42,887 bases of DNA from IMG/VR virus record IMGVR_UViG_3300030108_001404, positions 7,302 to 50,188 of that record. One strand, written 5' to 3'. The first letter of the stretch is position 1, and every line of letters begins with the position of its first letter. Below, one piece after another: positions 18,294-26,741 of the stretch. This stretch comes from a virus. The notes under the pieces were generated by a model. The model searched no databases, had not been told where the DNA came from, and saw only the letters and a program-made list of their open reading frames with translations. A program made the translations under genes and the position numbers.

Positions 18294-19103
18294 TTAATTT
18301 AGTTTTTTATCTATAGATTTATAGATTTCAACACCTTCATCAGTTTTTAAGAAAGATGCAAATGCCGAGTATGGATTTTCATCAAACGGCACGTTCATTA
18401 ACTTTCTATTATTTGAGCCCCAATAAAATGTTCTTTGGTCTTGAGATAAAATAATAATACCTGCTTCTTCAGCTCTAATAGCTAAGTTTCTAAGCATTAC
18501 ATTTTCATCTTTAGCTAATTCAATAAATAACTTTGGATTTCTTTTAGCAAATAAAAGTAAATCTCTTTTTATTTCTTTAGAACTCATTAAACCAACTTTT
18601 GAACCTAACTCAACTCTCATTATTGCTTCTGCTTGATCAATATCAATTGTTCTAGCAGCGTTTAAAGCATCGATTTCCCACTCAATAGTTTCAAGCTCAT
18701 CTTCTGCTTCTTTAATTGGTTTAAACTCAGTATACATTTTACCTTTTAAAGGGTGGTATAAACTTAATAGCTTTTGTAAAGCAATGTTTTTTGCTGGCAC
18801 GTCAAGTCTACCATCTTTAAATACAATATGCCCAAGAGTTGCTTCTCCATTTTGCTCGTCTGCAAATGGTGAAGACATATTAGTAGCATATCTTATTTCT
18901 CTTTGTTTTTTTGTTTTTGGATCAAACCAAAGTAAAGCATGTTTTCTTGTATGCTTACCTGGTATTGTTAATGTTAAAGGTGTTTTATTTCCTTTTAATA
19001 GATATGTTCTATCTTTTACTTCCCACTCAGGTTTTACAACCTTAGGTGTTTCTTTTTTAGGTTCAGCAACAACTGCAACCTCTTCTTTTTTCTTTTTTGT
19101 CAT
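18294..19103 (-). CDS. Head-associated protein downstream of the major capsid gene
   Basis: A 269-residue protein with a Lys/Glu-rich, probably disordered N-terminus (residues 1-30), a beta-rich domain (about 30-125), and a helical C-terminal half ending in a conserved-looking segment (TFYWGSNNRKLMNVPFDENP, then FASFLKTDEGVEIY). It is the first gene after the major capsid protein, separated from it by a terminator-like hairpin. A head accessory or head-completion role is the likeliest reading from position. The same 22-base A/T leader precedes this gene and the scaffold gene. I do not recognise the family. Confidence 0.55.
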   Translation of the reverse strand: MTKKKKEEVAVVAEPKKETPKVVKPEWEVKDRTYLLKGNKTPLTLTIPGKHTRKHALLWFDPKTKKQREIRYATNMSSPFADEQNGEATLGHIVFKDGRLDVPAKNIALQKLLSLYHPLKGKMYTEFKPIKEAEDELETIEWEIDALNAARTIDIDQAEAIMRVELGSKVGLMSSKEIKRDLLLFAKRNPKLFIELAKDENVMLRNLAIRAEEAGIIILSQDQRTFYWGSNNRKLMNVPFDENPYSAFASFLKTDEGVEIYKSIDKKLN

Positions 19104-19125
19104 GATATAATAAAATTAAATAGTT
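19101..19125 (-). promoter_or_regulatory. A/T leader shared with scaffold gene (copy 1)
   Basis: Reading upstream from the ATG at 19103, the leader contains TTAACTATTTAATT followed by TATTATAT. The same sequence with two mismatches precedes the scaffold ATG (21837-21861). There is no Shine-Dalgarno. It could be a translation-enhancing leader or a late promoter with a very short 5' UTR. It lies directly downstream of the terminator at 19127-19160. Confidence 0.45.
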
Positions 19126-19126
19126 A

Positions 19127-19160
19127 AAAGGTATATGGGCGCCGAAGCGCCCTTACCTTT
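19127..19160 (-). terminator. UUCG-tetraloop terminator after major capsid gene
   Basis: In transcript sense a perfect GGGCGC/GCGCCC stem closes on a C(UUCG)G tetraloop. It is extended by an outer 7-bp AAAGGTA/TACCTTT stem and followed by a U/A-rich tail. It begins about eight bases after the capsid stop at 19168. This is by far the most GC-rich non-coding element in the window. It fits an intrinsic terminator or an mRNA 3'-end stabiliser that would raise capsid expression relative to downstream genes. Confidence 0.8.
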
Positions 19161-19167
19161 ATAAAAA

Positions 19168-20604
19168 TTACACTCCTTTGAATAATACAAAGTTGTTAGC
19201 AGCTTGTGTTACTAAACATCTTTCTGATAGGAAGTTAATTTCCATAGCATCAAGAGTTGAAGTAAACGCGCCACCTGCAGAACCAGTCACCCAAGACTTC
19301 ATTCTTCTATCGTCAGCTTGAGAAGCTCTATATCTAACGTGTAAGAAAGGTCTTCTGATGTTAGTTCCTAAAACTTGATCGTAAACTGTAGAAGTTCCAG
19401 CTGGTATTAATACACCTTCAATTGAGTTGATACCTGTAATAGCACCTCTTGTAGAAGCGTCATTTAAGTATTTCCAATCGGTTTTGTAAAAATCATAAGA
19501 ACCTCTTCTAAATCCTGAAAATCCTAAGTTAAGCGCCATTTCTTCTGAATTTTCAAACAATCCATAAGCAACACCACCTTGACCACCAGCAGAAATACTA
19601 GCTAGCATGTCATCAAAATCTAGAGCAGTTTGTCTTTGTAAGAAAAGCATGTTTTCTTCAATAGCTCCTTGAGTATCTAGGTTTCTAAGAATTTCATCAA
19701 AATCAGAAATACCAGTTGCAGCAGTAAATCCTACTTCAACATTACCTCTTCCTTCGATTGCAGCAAATAAACCTTCAGTACCTGGTAGTTTATCAATTTG
19801 ATAATCACCAGCACCTGCAGCTGTATTCAACTCGCCTTCAATACATACCATTTCTAAATAATCTTCGAATCTTAATCTAGTTTCAGACTCAGCTTTTAAA
19901 TACCATAAGTATCCAGAAGCACCGTCTTCAGTAGCAACTTCAACCCAACCTATTTGCGCCATATCAGAACCATTTACTATATATTGGTCTCTAATAATAA
20001 CTGGTGAGTTAGAAAATTGAGTAAAAGAAGGATCAACACTTTGTCTTACTGAATCAGCAGTAGTTCCAGCAGTAGATCTTCCTTTGCTGTATGCAGAACC
20101 GTAAACAAATACTTTAAGACTTCCAGAATTAAAGTTGTTTGCAGCAGTATACTGAACACCATCCCATGCTTGTACTGTAATATCACCACCAGCACCAGGT
20201 GTTACAGCAGTAACAATTGCTTTTCCTGAAGCACCAGTACCTGTATCTAATACAACTACAGTGTCATTTACAGAAATAACCATGTCTTGACCAGCTGCAC
20301 CGCTTAATGTTAAAACAGTACCAGCACCGTTAGCAGTCATGTTGTCATATGAAATATGTAATCTATTTTGCTCAGACCAGATTACTTGGTCAGAAGTCAT
20401 TGGCATTTCTGCACCGACCATTCTTAAAAATCCAGATAACGTTCTGTTTCCATAACGCTCTACTTCAGCTTCGTAGACCTCTGGTAAATACTGTTGGATA
20501 AAATCATTAGCACCTCCAGTATTGAACTTTAAATAATTGCTATTTAAAAGCTCTTGCTTCTGAGATGGTAATATTGATCCAAACTGTGGACTTAATGTAC
20601 CCAT
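19168..20604 (-). CDS. Major capsid protein
   Basis: A 478-residue protein in the canonical slot: after portal and scaffold, before connector genes. The N-terminus (LPEVYEAEVERYGNRTLSGFLRMVGAEM) is a helical arm like that of HK97-fold capsid proteins, followed by an inserted Gly/Thr/Val beta module (about residues 90-160). The body contains long helices and strands (EGRGNVEVGFTAATGISDFDEIL, then LQRQTALDFDDML) and ends in a hydrophobic strand. Codons use more C- and G-ending choices than neighbouring genes, as expected for a very highly expressed product. A terminator-like hairpin follows the stop. The leader is A/T-only. The HK97 fold is inferred, not demonstrated. Confidence 0.85.
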   Translation of the reverse strand: MGTLSPQFGSILPSQKQELLNSNYLKFNTGGANDFIQQYLPEVYEAEVERYGNRTLSGFLRMVGAEMPMTSDQVIWSEQNRLHISYDNMTANGAGTVLTLSGAAGQDMVISVNDTVVVLDTGTGASGKAIVTAVTPGAGGDITVQAWDGVQYTAANNFNSGSLKVFVYGSAYSKGRSTAGTTADSVRQSVDPSFTQFSNSPVIIRDQYIVNGSDMAQIGWVEVATEDGASGYLWYLKAESETRLRFEDYLEMVCIEGELNTAAGAGDYQIDKLPGTEGLFAAIEGRGNVEVGFTAATGISDFDEILRNLDTQGAIEENMLFLQRQTALDFDDMLASISAGGQGGVAYGLFENSEEMALNLGFSGFRRGSYDFYKTDWKYLNDASTRGAITGINSIEGVLIPAGTSTVYDQVLGTNIRRPFLHVRYRASQADDRRMKSWVTGSAGGAFTSTLDAMEINFLSERCLVTQAANNFVLFKGV

Positions 20605-20621
20605 AATTAATAAATTTTAAA

Positions 20622-21839
20622 TTAGTTAAACTTTTTTGTTTTAATTTTAAGTCTTGTAGAGTCTGCACCACTAATCGATTTTACTTTAAAGCCACCAACG
20701 AAAACTTCACCTGTATTACCTTGTCTGGCTTTTACATCAGAAAGGTTTTTAGATTTGTTAACTACATCCTTAACGGCGTCAGCTTTGCCTTGTTCGTAAA
20801 AATGAGTAGCGATCTTATCTACGTTTTCAGCAGCATACATTGCTTTATGATAACCAGCCGGGTCTACTACACTACCATCTGCATCTAGGAACTTCCCTAT
20901 CAGATTGTTAATGTTTGATTGGTTTTCTGCAACTGCATCACGATTTTGTATGTTATACTTATACTTTTTGCCTCCAACTTCAAAATCAAAACCTTTGAAT
21001 TGATCGTTGAAAAGCTGTTTAGTACTTTGTTTAAACTGCGTGTGTAGTTGCTCAGCCTGTTCTTGCTGTTTATTATAACGATTAAAAAAGTCCATTGCTT
21101 TTTGTTGCTCTTGAGTTACACCAGGACGTAGTTTAATTTCGTCATAGTATTTATTTTTCAAGTCATCTAGATATGTTCTAGCTTTAGCAACTTCTTCTTT
21201 AAATGCTAACTTTTTCTTTCGTATGTCTTTTTCCTCATCAACATCTGCATCCCATGTAAAATCTTCTAAAATAAGATTTACATCATCAGCATCTAAATGA
21301 GGTTTATTTTTTTTATAATATTCTTTTAACAATGCTGTTTCATCAATGTTACTGTAATCAGCGTTTAATCTAGCATAATCTTCTACAGTACCACCTGTTT
21401 CTTTCATAAAGTTAATAAGTTTTTCTACATTTTCAGGTAAATCTACATTTTGTTGTTCAACTAGTTTTACCTCTGGTTGCTTTATTTCTTGCTTAACTTC
21501 TTTTTTTGTTTCTTCTTCTTCAGTTACTTCTTGGATCGGAGAAAACCCTTCAGTAGTCTCGTTGGACTCTTGTACAGGTTCTCCCACCTCTGTGCTATCT
21601 CCGGATGGTTTTTCCACAGATACCTCCTCTGTTTCTCCGATTTGAATGGCATCGTCTTCTTTTTTAATTTCTACTTTTTTAACATCAGGCTCAACTTCTA
21701 CTAAAGGTTCTTTAATACTTACCTTTGGTATTTCTTGTTCTTTATTGCCTAATTGTTTTGGTTTTTTAGGTTTTGATTTACCTTTTAAAGTAAACTCACC
21801 TTCTTGCTTTACCTCTACGGCTGCTTGTTTTTCTGACAT
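20622..21839 (-). CDS. Capsid scaffolding protein
   Basis: A 405-residue acidic, helical protein between portal and major capsid genes, the usual place for a scaffold. Residues 1-130 are a Glu/Lys/Val/Pro-rich disordered arm. Residues 135-250 contain helices (KLINFMKETGGTVEDYARLN; LLKEYYKKNKPHL; KKLAFKEEVAKARTYLDDL), and the C-terminal part is basic (TRLKIKTKKFN), as in scaffolds that bind capsid protein through a basic tail. No protease motif is visible, so a separate maturation protease may be absent or lie elsewhere. A short stretch at residues about 62-105 uses different codons (see findings). Confidence 0.75.
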   Translation of the reverse strand: MSEKQAAVEVKQEGEFTLKGKSKPKKPKQLGNKEQEIPKVSIKEPLVEVEPDVKKVEIKKEDDAIQIGETEEVSVEKPSGDSTEVGEPVQESNETTEGFSPIQEVTEEEETKKEVKQEIKQPEVKLVEQQNVDLPENVEKLINFMKETGGTVEDYARLNADYSNIDETALLKEYYKKNKPHLDADDVNLILEDFTWDADVDEEKDIRKKKLAFKEEVAKARTYLDDLKNKYYDEIKLRPGVTQEQQKAMDFFNRYNKQQEQAEQLHTQFKQSTKQLFNDQFKGFDFEVGGKKYKYNIQNRDAVAENQSNINNLIGKFLDADGSVVDPAGYHKAMYAAENVDKIATHFYEQGKADAVKDVVNKSKNLSDVKARQGNTGEVFVGGFKVKSISGADSTRLKIKTKKFN

Positions 21840-21861
21840 AATATAATATAATTAAATAGTT
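21837..21861 (-). promoter_or_regulatory. A/T leader shared with 269-aa head gene (copy 2)
   Basis: The 22 bases upstream of the scaffold ATG (21839) read TTAACTATTTAATT then ATATTATAT in transcript sense, matching the leader of the gene at 18294-19103 with two differences. The placement relative to the ATG is the same. It is likely a common expression signal for head genes. Confidence 0.45.
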
Positions 21862-21867
21862 AATAAT

Positions 21868-24243
21868 TTACACCATTGGAGGTGTTGATTGTTCAAAGTT
21901 TATAGGAAGTCCATCATTTTTTCTTTGTGAAATCATTTCACTTTGTTGAGTACCTTCCATTTTTATTCTTTTATCTTTTCTATCCTCTCTTTGTTGTTCT
22001 CTTGTATTTGTAGCATTTTGTTGCAATTGAGCTAGCTCCATATCATTTTTATGCTGTTGCATTAATTTTTGTTGATCTAATCTAGCTTGTAACTGCATAC
22101 GATCTTTTTCAAACTCACTTTTAGCTTTTTCATATTCTACGTTAGCTCCAGATATAGCTTGCTGTTTTTGTACTTCTGCCATAGCTGTTTTTTCTGCAGC
22201 AGCTGATTGAGCTTCGCTTTGAGCTTTAATATTAGCTTGTTGTGCTAATTGATCTTGTTTAGCTTTTTCTTTACGTTTTACTTTTAACATTTGATTAGCT
22301 AATTTAAGATTTTTAATTTGTCTTAAATCAATAGCATCTTCAACATCAATATTTTTAGCTTGTAAAGCTATTTGTATATTAGCTTCTAATTGTTGTTTTT
22401 CTTCTTCATCTGGCTCTAGTTCCAAGAAAATACCAAAATCATGTAAGTTAAGATTAACAACTTCGTCTAATGTTTTAACATTATATGTTGATATAGAGTT
22501 TTGCAACGCAGATCTTGTTAATGGAAACTCTAATGCATCAGCTACTTTTAAGCTAATATTTTCTGCTAATTTAAGAGTTAAAAATAAACTAGACTGTACA
22601 ATATGTCTTGTTGCTACATTTGATGCGTTAGCGGCTAGTTTCTGTAGTCCTACAAGCGTGTTACGGTCTGGTAAACTACCATCTCTAGCTTCATTTAGTC
22701 CTGTCACATCTCTTATCATCTGTAAATAGTATTGATATGTGTTTATAAGACTTTGTATTTTACCTGCGCCAGTTCCAGAATTAAGTTCTTGTATTGGAAC
22801 TTTACCTGGGTTCATATCACCTTCTTGTGTTAAACTTCTACCAACAATACTACCAGTTTGAAAATACATATTTAATGCTTCTGCTGGGTTATAATTAGTA
22901 CCATTTCCTAAATCAACTTCAGCAAGCCCGTCCATATCTAAATAAACACCATCTGGTACCATACGAGATATAACTTGTTGTAGTTTTAAATGTGTAATTT
23001 GAATCATATCGGCAAAACCAGTGCATTTACTAACTAGTGATTCTATTCTACCTTTATAAATTCTAGGCGCGCATATAGCATAATTCATTTTAACTTTAGT
23101 AGTATCAGCATAAGGTCTTGACATATTTTCAGCAAGCTCCCATTTAAGCATTGTATTAGTACCTAAAACTTTAGCACCACTATATAACACTTCAATTGAT
23201 CTTGATACTCTTTCAAACATATCATTTTCTGGCGGATTAAATGTATCTGGCTTTTCAATAGCTTTCATTAACCCTTGATCTGTTTGTTTTATTTTAAAAA
23301 CTTGATTATGATATGTTTTGTAATCAAAATATAAAACTTGAACCGTGTTTTCATCATAATCACCCCAGCCAGTAATGTAGGATTTATTACCTGGCATAGA
23401 TTGTATTCTTTTTAATTCATCTTCTGGTATATTAGGAAACTCTTTTTTAAGCTCTGATATTGTAATAGCTTTTAACTCACCTACATAATATATATCTTCA
23501 AAATTTGGATCTTCTGTGTAAGAATAAACCATGTAGGCTGGATCAACGTAATCAACTGTTATACCTTCAGCAGTATTAAAATTAGTTTTAGCAGCTGCTA
23601 TACCACAAACTGTTAAATCCATATTTAATCTACGTCTAATTAAATCATATTTGTTTTGCGCAAAAACACTTGATATAGATTCTTCTTCTGCTATTTCAAC
23701 ACTTTGTTTATAAGACAACTGCATATGAAGCTCTAGTTCTTCTTTTGTTTCAGGCATTATACCAGTGCTAGGAGTTTGATATAAATCAATACCTAACGTG
23801 TTTTTTAAATTATCTAAATATTCTTTAGATAACATGTCTTCGTATATTTTAGAAGCGTAACTAGTTCTTTTCTTTATCGACTCAGGATCTTGAGCATATG
23901 CTTTTATATCATAAGTTTTTGATGATATACCGTTTACAACTATATCTACAAATTTTGATAAAATTGGTACGGGCTTCCAGTCTAAATTTAAATATGATAA
24001 ATCACCATTAATAGCTAACTCATCTTTATACTTTTGTATAGACTGCTCACCTCTCGCGTAAGATCTTAGCATGTGGAAATTATTCCAGTTAGTTAAGTAT
24101 CTATTACCACTAGTCCTTCCTCTTTGAAACCACTCTTGCTCTATAGCTTGAGCAACTTGTTTCCCATACTCAATACTAGCTTTTTCTGCGTCACTTACTA
24201 CTTGACTTGGAAAAGGACTATTAGTGTTAGTGTATATATTCAT
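21868..24243 (-). CDS. Portal protein
   Basis: A 791-residue protein directly following TerL (stop and start are adjacent) and preceding the scaffold, the standard portal position. The N-terminal half has helices and beta strands. The centre (LVSKCTGFADMIQITHLKLQQVISRMVPDGVYLD; then NTYQYYLQMIRDVTGLNEARDGSLPDRNTLVGLQKLA) matches the long wing and stem helices of portal proteins. The C-terminal 150 residues are Gln/Lys/Ala-rich helix and coiled coil, comparable to a portal barrel or tail. Length is at the upper end of podoviral portals. The product would form the dodecameric DNA channel at the capsid vertex. Confidence 0.85.
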   Translation of the reverse strand: MNIYTNTNSPFPSQVVSDAEKASIEYGKQVAQAIEQEWFQRGRTSGNRYLTNWNNFHMLRSYARGEQSIQKYKDELAINGDLSYLNLDWKPVPILSKFVDIVVNGISSKTYDIKAYAQDPESIKKRTSYASKIYEDMLSKEYLDNLKNTLGIDLYQTPSTGIMPETKEELELHMQLSYKQSVEIAEEESISSVFAQNKYDLIRRRLNMDLTVCGIAAAKTNFNTAEGITVDYVDPAYMVYSYTEDPNFEDIYYVGELKAITISELKKEFPNIPEDELKRIQSMPGNKSYITGWGDYDENTVQVLYFDYKTYHNQVFKIKQTDQGLMKAIEKPDTFNPPENDMFERVSRSIEVLYSGAKVLGTNTMLKWELAENMSRPYADTTKVKMNYAICAPRIYKGRIESLVSKCTGFADMIQITHLKLQQVISRMVPDGVYLDMDGLAEVDLGNGTNYNPAEALNMYFQTGSIVGRSLTQEGDMNPGKVPIQELNSGTGAGKIQSLINTYQYYLQMIRDVTGLNEARDGSLPDRNTLVGLQKLAANASNVATRHIVQSSLFLTLKLAENISLKVADALEFPLTRSALQNSISTYNVKTLDEVVNLNLHDFGIFLELEPDEEEKQQLEANIQIALQAKNIDVEDAIDLRQIKNLKLANQMLKVKRKEKAKQDQLAQQANIKAQSEAQSAAAEKTAMAEVQKQQAISGANVEYEKAKSEFEKDRMQLQARLDQQKLMQQHKNDMELAQLQQNATNTREQQREDRKDKRIKMEGTQQSEMISQRKNDGLPINFEQSTPPMV

Positions 24244-26463
24244 TTAACTTATAATTTTTGATGTCGATCCTTTGTTGTTATATTTTTTAATACCTAAATC
24301 AACAGGTTTTAATTCTCTTGCAGCTACTGGGGTGTATCTATGTTTGTTACACGCCATTAAAGCTAAACCTGAACTAATCGAAGCATCATGAGTTGTTCTA
24401 TTGTTTATATTAAATTTTGCCCAATCTTCTAATGTTCTTTGAAAATACATATCTCCATATCCTGTTTCTTTTAAACCTACAAAATGTTCTATATATGTTT
24501 CAATAGCAGCTGCATGAGCTTGTTTTATATCTTCACTAGAATTAGGTATACCACCTATTTCTCTTTCTGTAACTGATAATTTATTTCTTACTTTATCAGG
24601 TCTATTCATTGCAAAACCTCTATAGCCTCTACGTTTAAAATAATATAAAAGTCTTGGTTTATTATTTTCTACAAGTATTGGCATACCATAAAAAACACAC
24701 GCCATTAATACATCTTCAAAAAATATTTCAGCTGTTTGAGGTCTAGCTATATATTCTAAGAAAAAATGATTTGGTGGAGCATTTTCCATGCTAAATTTTG
24801 TTAATCCGTGCAAAGAACCATTTGAACCTCTTTTATCTACAGTTCCTGATATATCATAAGGATCGCAACCAAAAGCACCCATATGTTCATTGCTAGGATA
24901 ATTTATACCATTTTTAATATATCTTCTGTTTTGTACGTTTATATCTGGTATCCAAGTAATAAAAAATCTTCCTTGTTTATTTGGTATAAATATAACTTTA
25001 GTATCTTGTTTACTATCTTCCCATTGAAAATTACCTTGAGTTACACTTATACTATTTTTTAAATCTTCATTAAAATCTATTTGTTCATATATTTTAGTTA
25101 GATTAAATAAAGATTGTTTTGACTCATCTCTAAAAGCATGTTTAGTTGTACGAGGAAACTGTCTATAAAATTCATTTAAAGCGTCTTGATCTTGCTTTAA
25201 ACCTTCTACTTCATTGTCCCAATATTCTATAACACCTTGCTTTATTAATACACCATGAGGGTCTTTAACTTGTTTTTTCGGTGTATCGAATACAGGTAAT
25301 CCATAAGAATCAATGTATCCTTCGTAATTCCATTCCATAGGTATGAACAAACTATATAATCCTGAGCGAGTCTGTCCATTGCTGTTTCTTTGTGTGACGT
25401 CTGAGTTATCATATAATTTTTTAAATTCTTTACCACCTTTATCTAAAGAGTTTGATGTTGAACCCATCATACACTTTCCAATAATTCTACTACCTAATCT
25501 TAATGTGGTTTTCGTAACCCTCCAGTTATTGAGGATGTTGTTTGGCTTTTCCCATTTACCGGACTCGTCGTGAACGAGAAGTTTGAGTTTCTCACCGTCA
25601 TAGGAGTTGTCACCTGTATTTTTCCAATCGATGGTTGTGTCAAGACCTTGTAATTCGTCTTGTAAGGTTTCGTCGGCTGTGGCGGTAAGCTTACGACGGG
25701 TATACTTGGTTGCGGGGACACGATAGGCAAGCTCGGTCTTTGGACGGTCCATTCCGTCCTGGGTCGGTTTGAAAAAGAAGGGATAATTAACTGATATGGG
25801 TACCACCTTATCTGTGAACATCTTCTTTGCATCAGGACCGGACTTGGATAATATACCATACCTACTGTCACTTGATATGGTTGCCAAGTTAACCACCTCT
25901 CCTGAGGCCATGAAAGAAAACCCGGAACGCCTGTTCTTAAGGTAACACATCCCATAGGATCGTGAATCTGCCTTGCAAGCTTCCCAGAAAATAAAGAATA
26001 ATCGATTTGACTCCCTAAAGTCTGGTGCCCCGACGTCAATCTTAGACCACTGCAGGTACATGTAATGAGTACCACTAATATAAGTAGGAGCATCTTTGTT
26101 ATAAAACCAAAAACCTTCTTCTCTACGGGTAAACTCGTTATCAATGTAATCATACCATCTTTCTTTAAAATCTTCTGGATATTGTTTAAAATCAAATACT
26201 GTTTTTATTTTACTTAAAACTTTAGGATATTCAAACCGGCTCCATTTATTATCTTTAAACTTATGAATACTTTTTGCTTTTGGTAAAGCTATTTTAAGAT
26301 TTTGTATTTCATATATATCACCTATTGTACCATCTTTACTAATAACAACCATATCATGTTGATCATTATAACCATACTTCCATTTTTTATGTTTATTATA
26401 TTTTTTAAGAGTACTAGGTGTAATATAATCTTTTAGTATTGTATATAAAGTTTGATTATACAT
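24244..26463 (-). CDS. terL: Terminase large subunit
   Basis: A 739-residue DNA-packaging motor. The ATPase half shows a Walker A-like loop at residues 176-183 (KNRRSGFS, lacking the classical GK[ST]) and a Walker B at about 295-300 (LLVHDE, D299-E300 catalytic pair). The nuclease half has a first acidic residue D534 in GCDPYD and a final D693 in THDASISSG, typical of the RNase H-like terminase nuclease. It overlaps the upstream 92-aa gene by one base (TAATG) and abuts the portal gene. Residues about 133-321 are encoded by DNA with sharply different GC content and codon use (AAG, ACC, CGT, GTC and CTC rather than AAA, ACT/ACA, AGA and TTA), although the frame is intact; see findings. Confidence 0.92.
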   Translation of the reverse strand: MYNQTLYTILKDYITPSTLKKYNKHKKWKYGYNDQHDMVVISKDGTIGDIYEIQNLKIALPKAKSIHKFKDNKWSRFEYPKVLSKIKTVFDFKQYPEDFKERWYDYIDNEFTRREEGFWFYNKDAPTYISGTHYMYLQWSKIDVGAPDFRESNRLFFIFWEACKADSRSYGMCYLKNRRSGFSFMASGEVVNLATISSDSRYGILSKSGPDAKKMFTDKVVPISVNYPFFFKPTQDGMDRPKTELAYRVPATKYTRRKLTATADETLQDELQGLDTTIDWKNTGDNSYDGEKLKLLVHDESGKWEKPNNILNNWRVTKTTLRLGSRIIGKCMMGSTSNSLDKGGKEFKKLYDNSDVTQRNSNGQTRSGLYSLFIPMEWNYEGYIDSYGLPVFDTPKKQVKDPHGVLIKQGVIEYWDNEVEGLKQDQDALNEFYRQFPRTTKHAFRDESKQSLFNLTKIYEQIDFNEDLKNSISVTQGNFQWEDSKQDTKVIFIPNKQGRFFITWIPDINVQNRRYIKNGINYPSNEHMGAFGCDPYDISGTVDKRGSNGSLHGLTKFSMENAPPNHFFLEYIARPQTAEIFFEDVLMACVFYGMPILVENNKPRLLYYFKRRGYRGFAMNRPDKVRNKLSVTEREIGGIPNSSEDIKQAHAAAIETYIEHFVGLKETGYGDMYFQRTLEDWAKFNINNRTTHDASISSGLALMACNKHRYTPVAARELKPVDLGIKKYNNKGSTSKIIS

Positions 26464-26741
26464 TATTTAGACCTCCCTTCTGCAAAACCTTTAAAATTTG
26501 ATTTTTTCTTTTCTTCAACTTTAGGCTTGTCTTCTAACATATTTTTTTCTTCTTCAATACGATTAAGTATTTCAAAAGCATCAAATATAGCTAGTTTTTT
26601 TGTAGCTGCAGCATTTTTAAGTCTGTCTGCGGAAATATCAGGACCATAATCTATAATAGGTTCTTTAGCAACTTTAATTAACTCTTTGACTGCTACTTGC
26701 CCAGCTTGGATTATATTCTTCTTCGTTTCCTTGGTGCTCAT
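26463..26741 (-). CDS. Candidate small terminase subunit
   Basis: A 92-residue protein whose stop overlaps the TerL start by one base, the usual spot for a small terminase. It is helical, with a well-ordered core (DISADRLKNAAATKKLAIFDA at about 35-55, then FEILNRIEEE) and a basic C-terminal tail (KKKSNFKGFAEGRSK). The only usable ATG is at 26741, so its first 68 bases overlap the end of the upstream gene in another frame. The TerS call rests on location, size and helical content. It has no clear helix-turn-helix. Confidence 0.5.
   Translation of the reverse strand: MSTKETKKNIIQAGQVAVKELIKVAKEPIIDYGPDISADRLKNAAATKKLAIFDAFEILNRIEEEKNMLEDKPKVEEKKKSNFKGFAEGRSK

Noticed and set aside
18784-19110. 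Plus-strand 108-aa ORF
   Set aside because: Antisense to the 269-aa head gene and its Lys-rich start; no other plus-strand genes or signals.
25500-26195. Minus-strand 231-aa ORF in another frame
   Set aside because: It lies wholly inside terL, whose frame has clear motifs; the ORF is open only because the island is GC-richer than its flanks.
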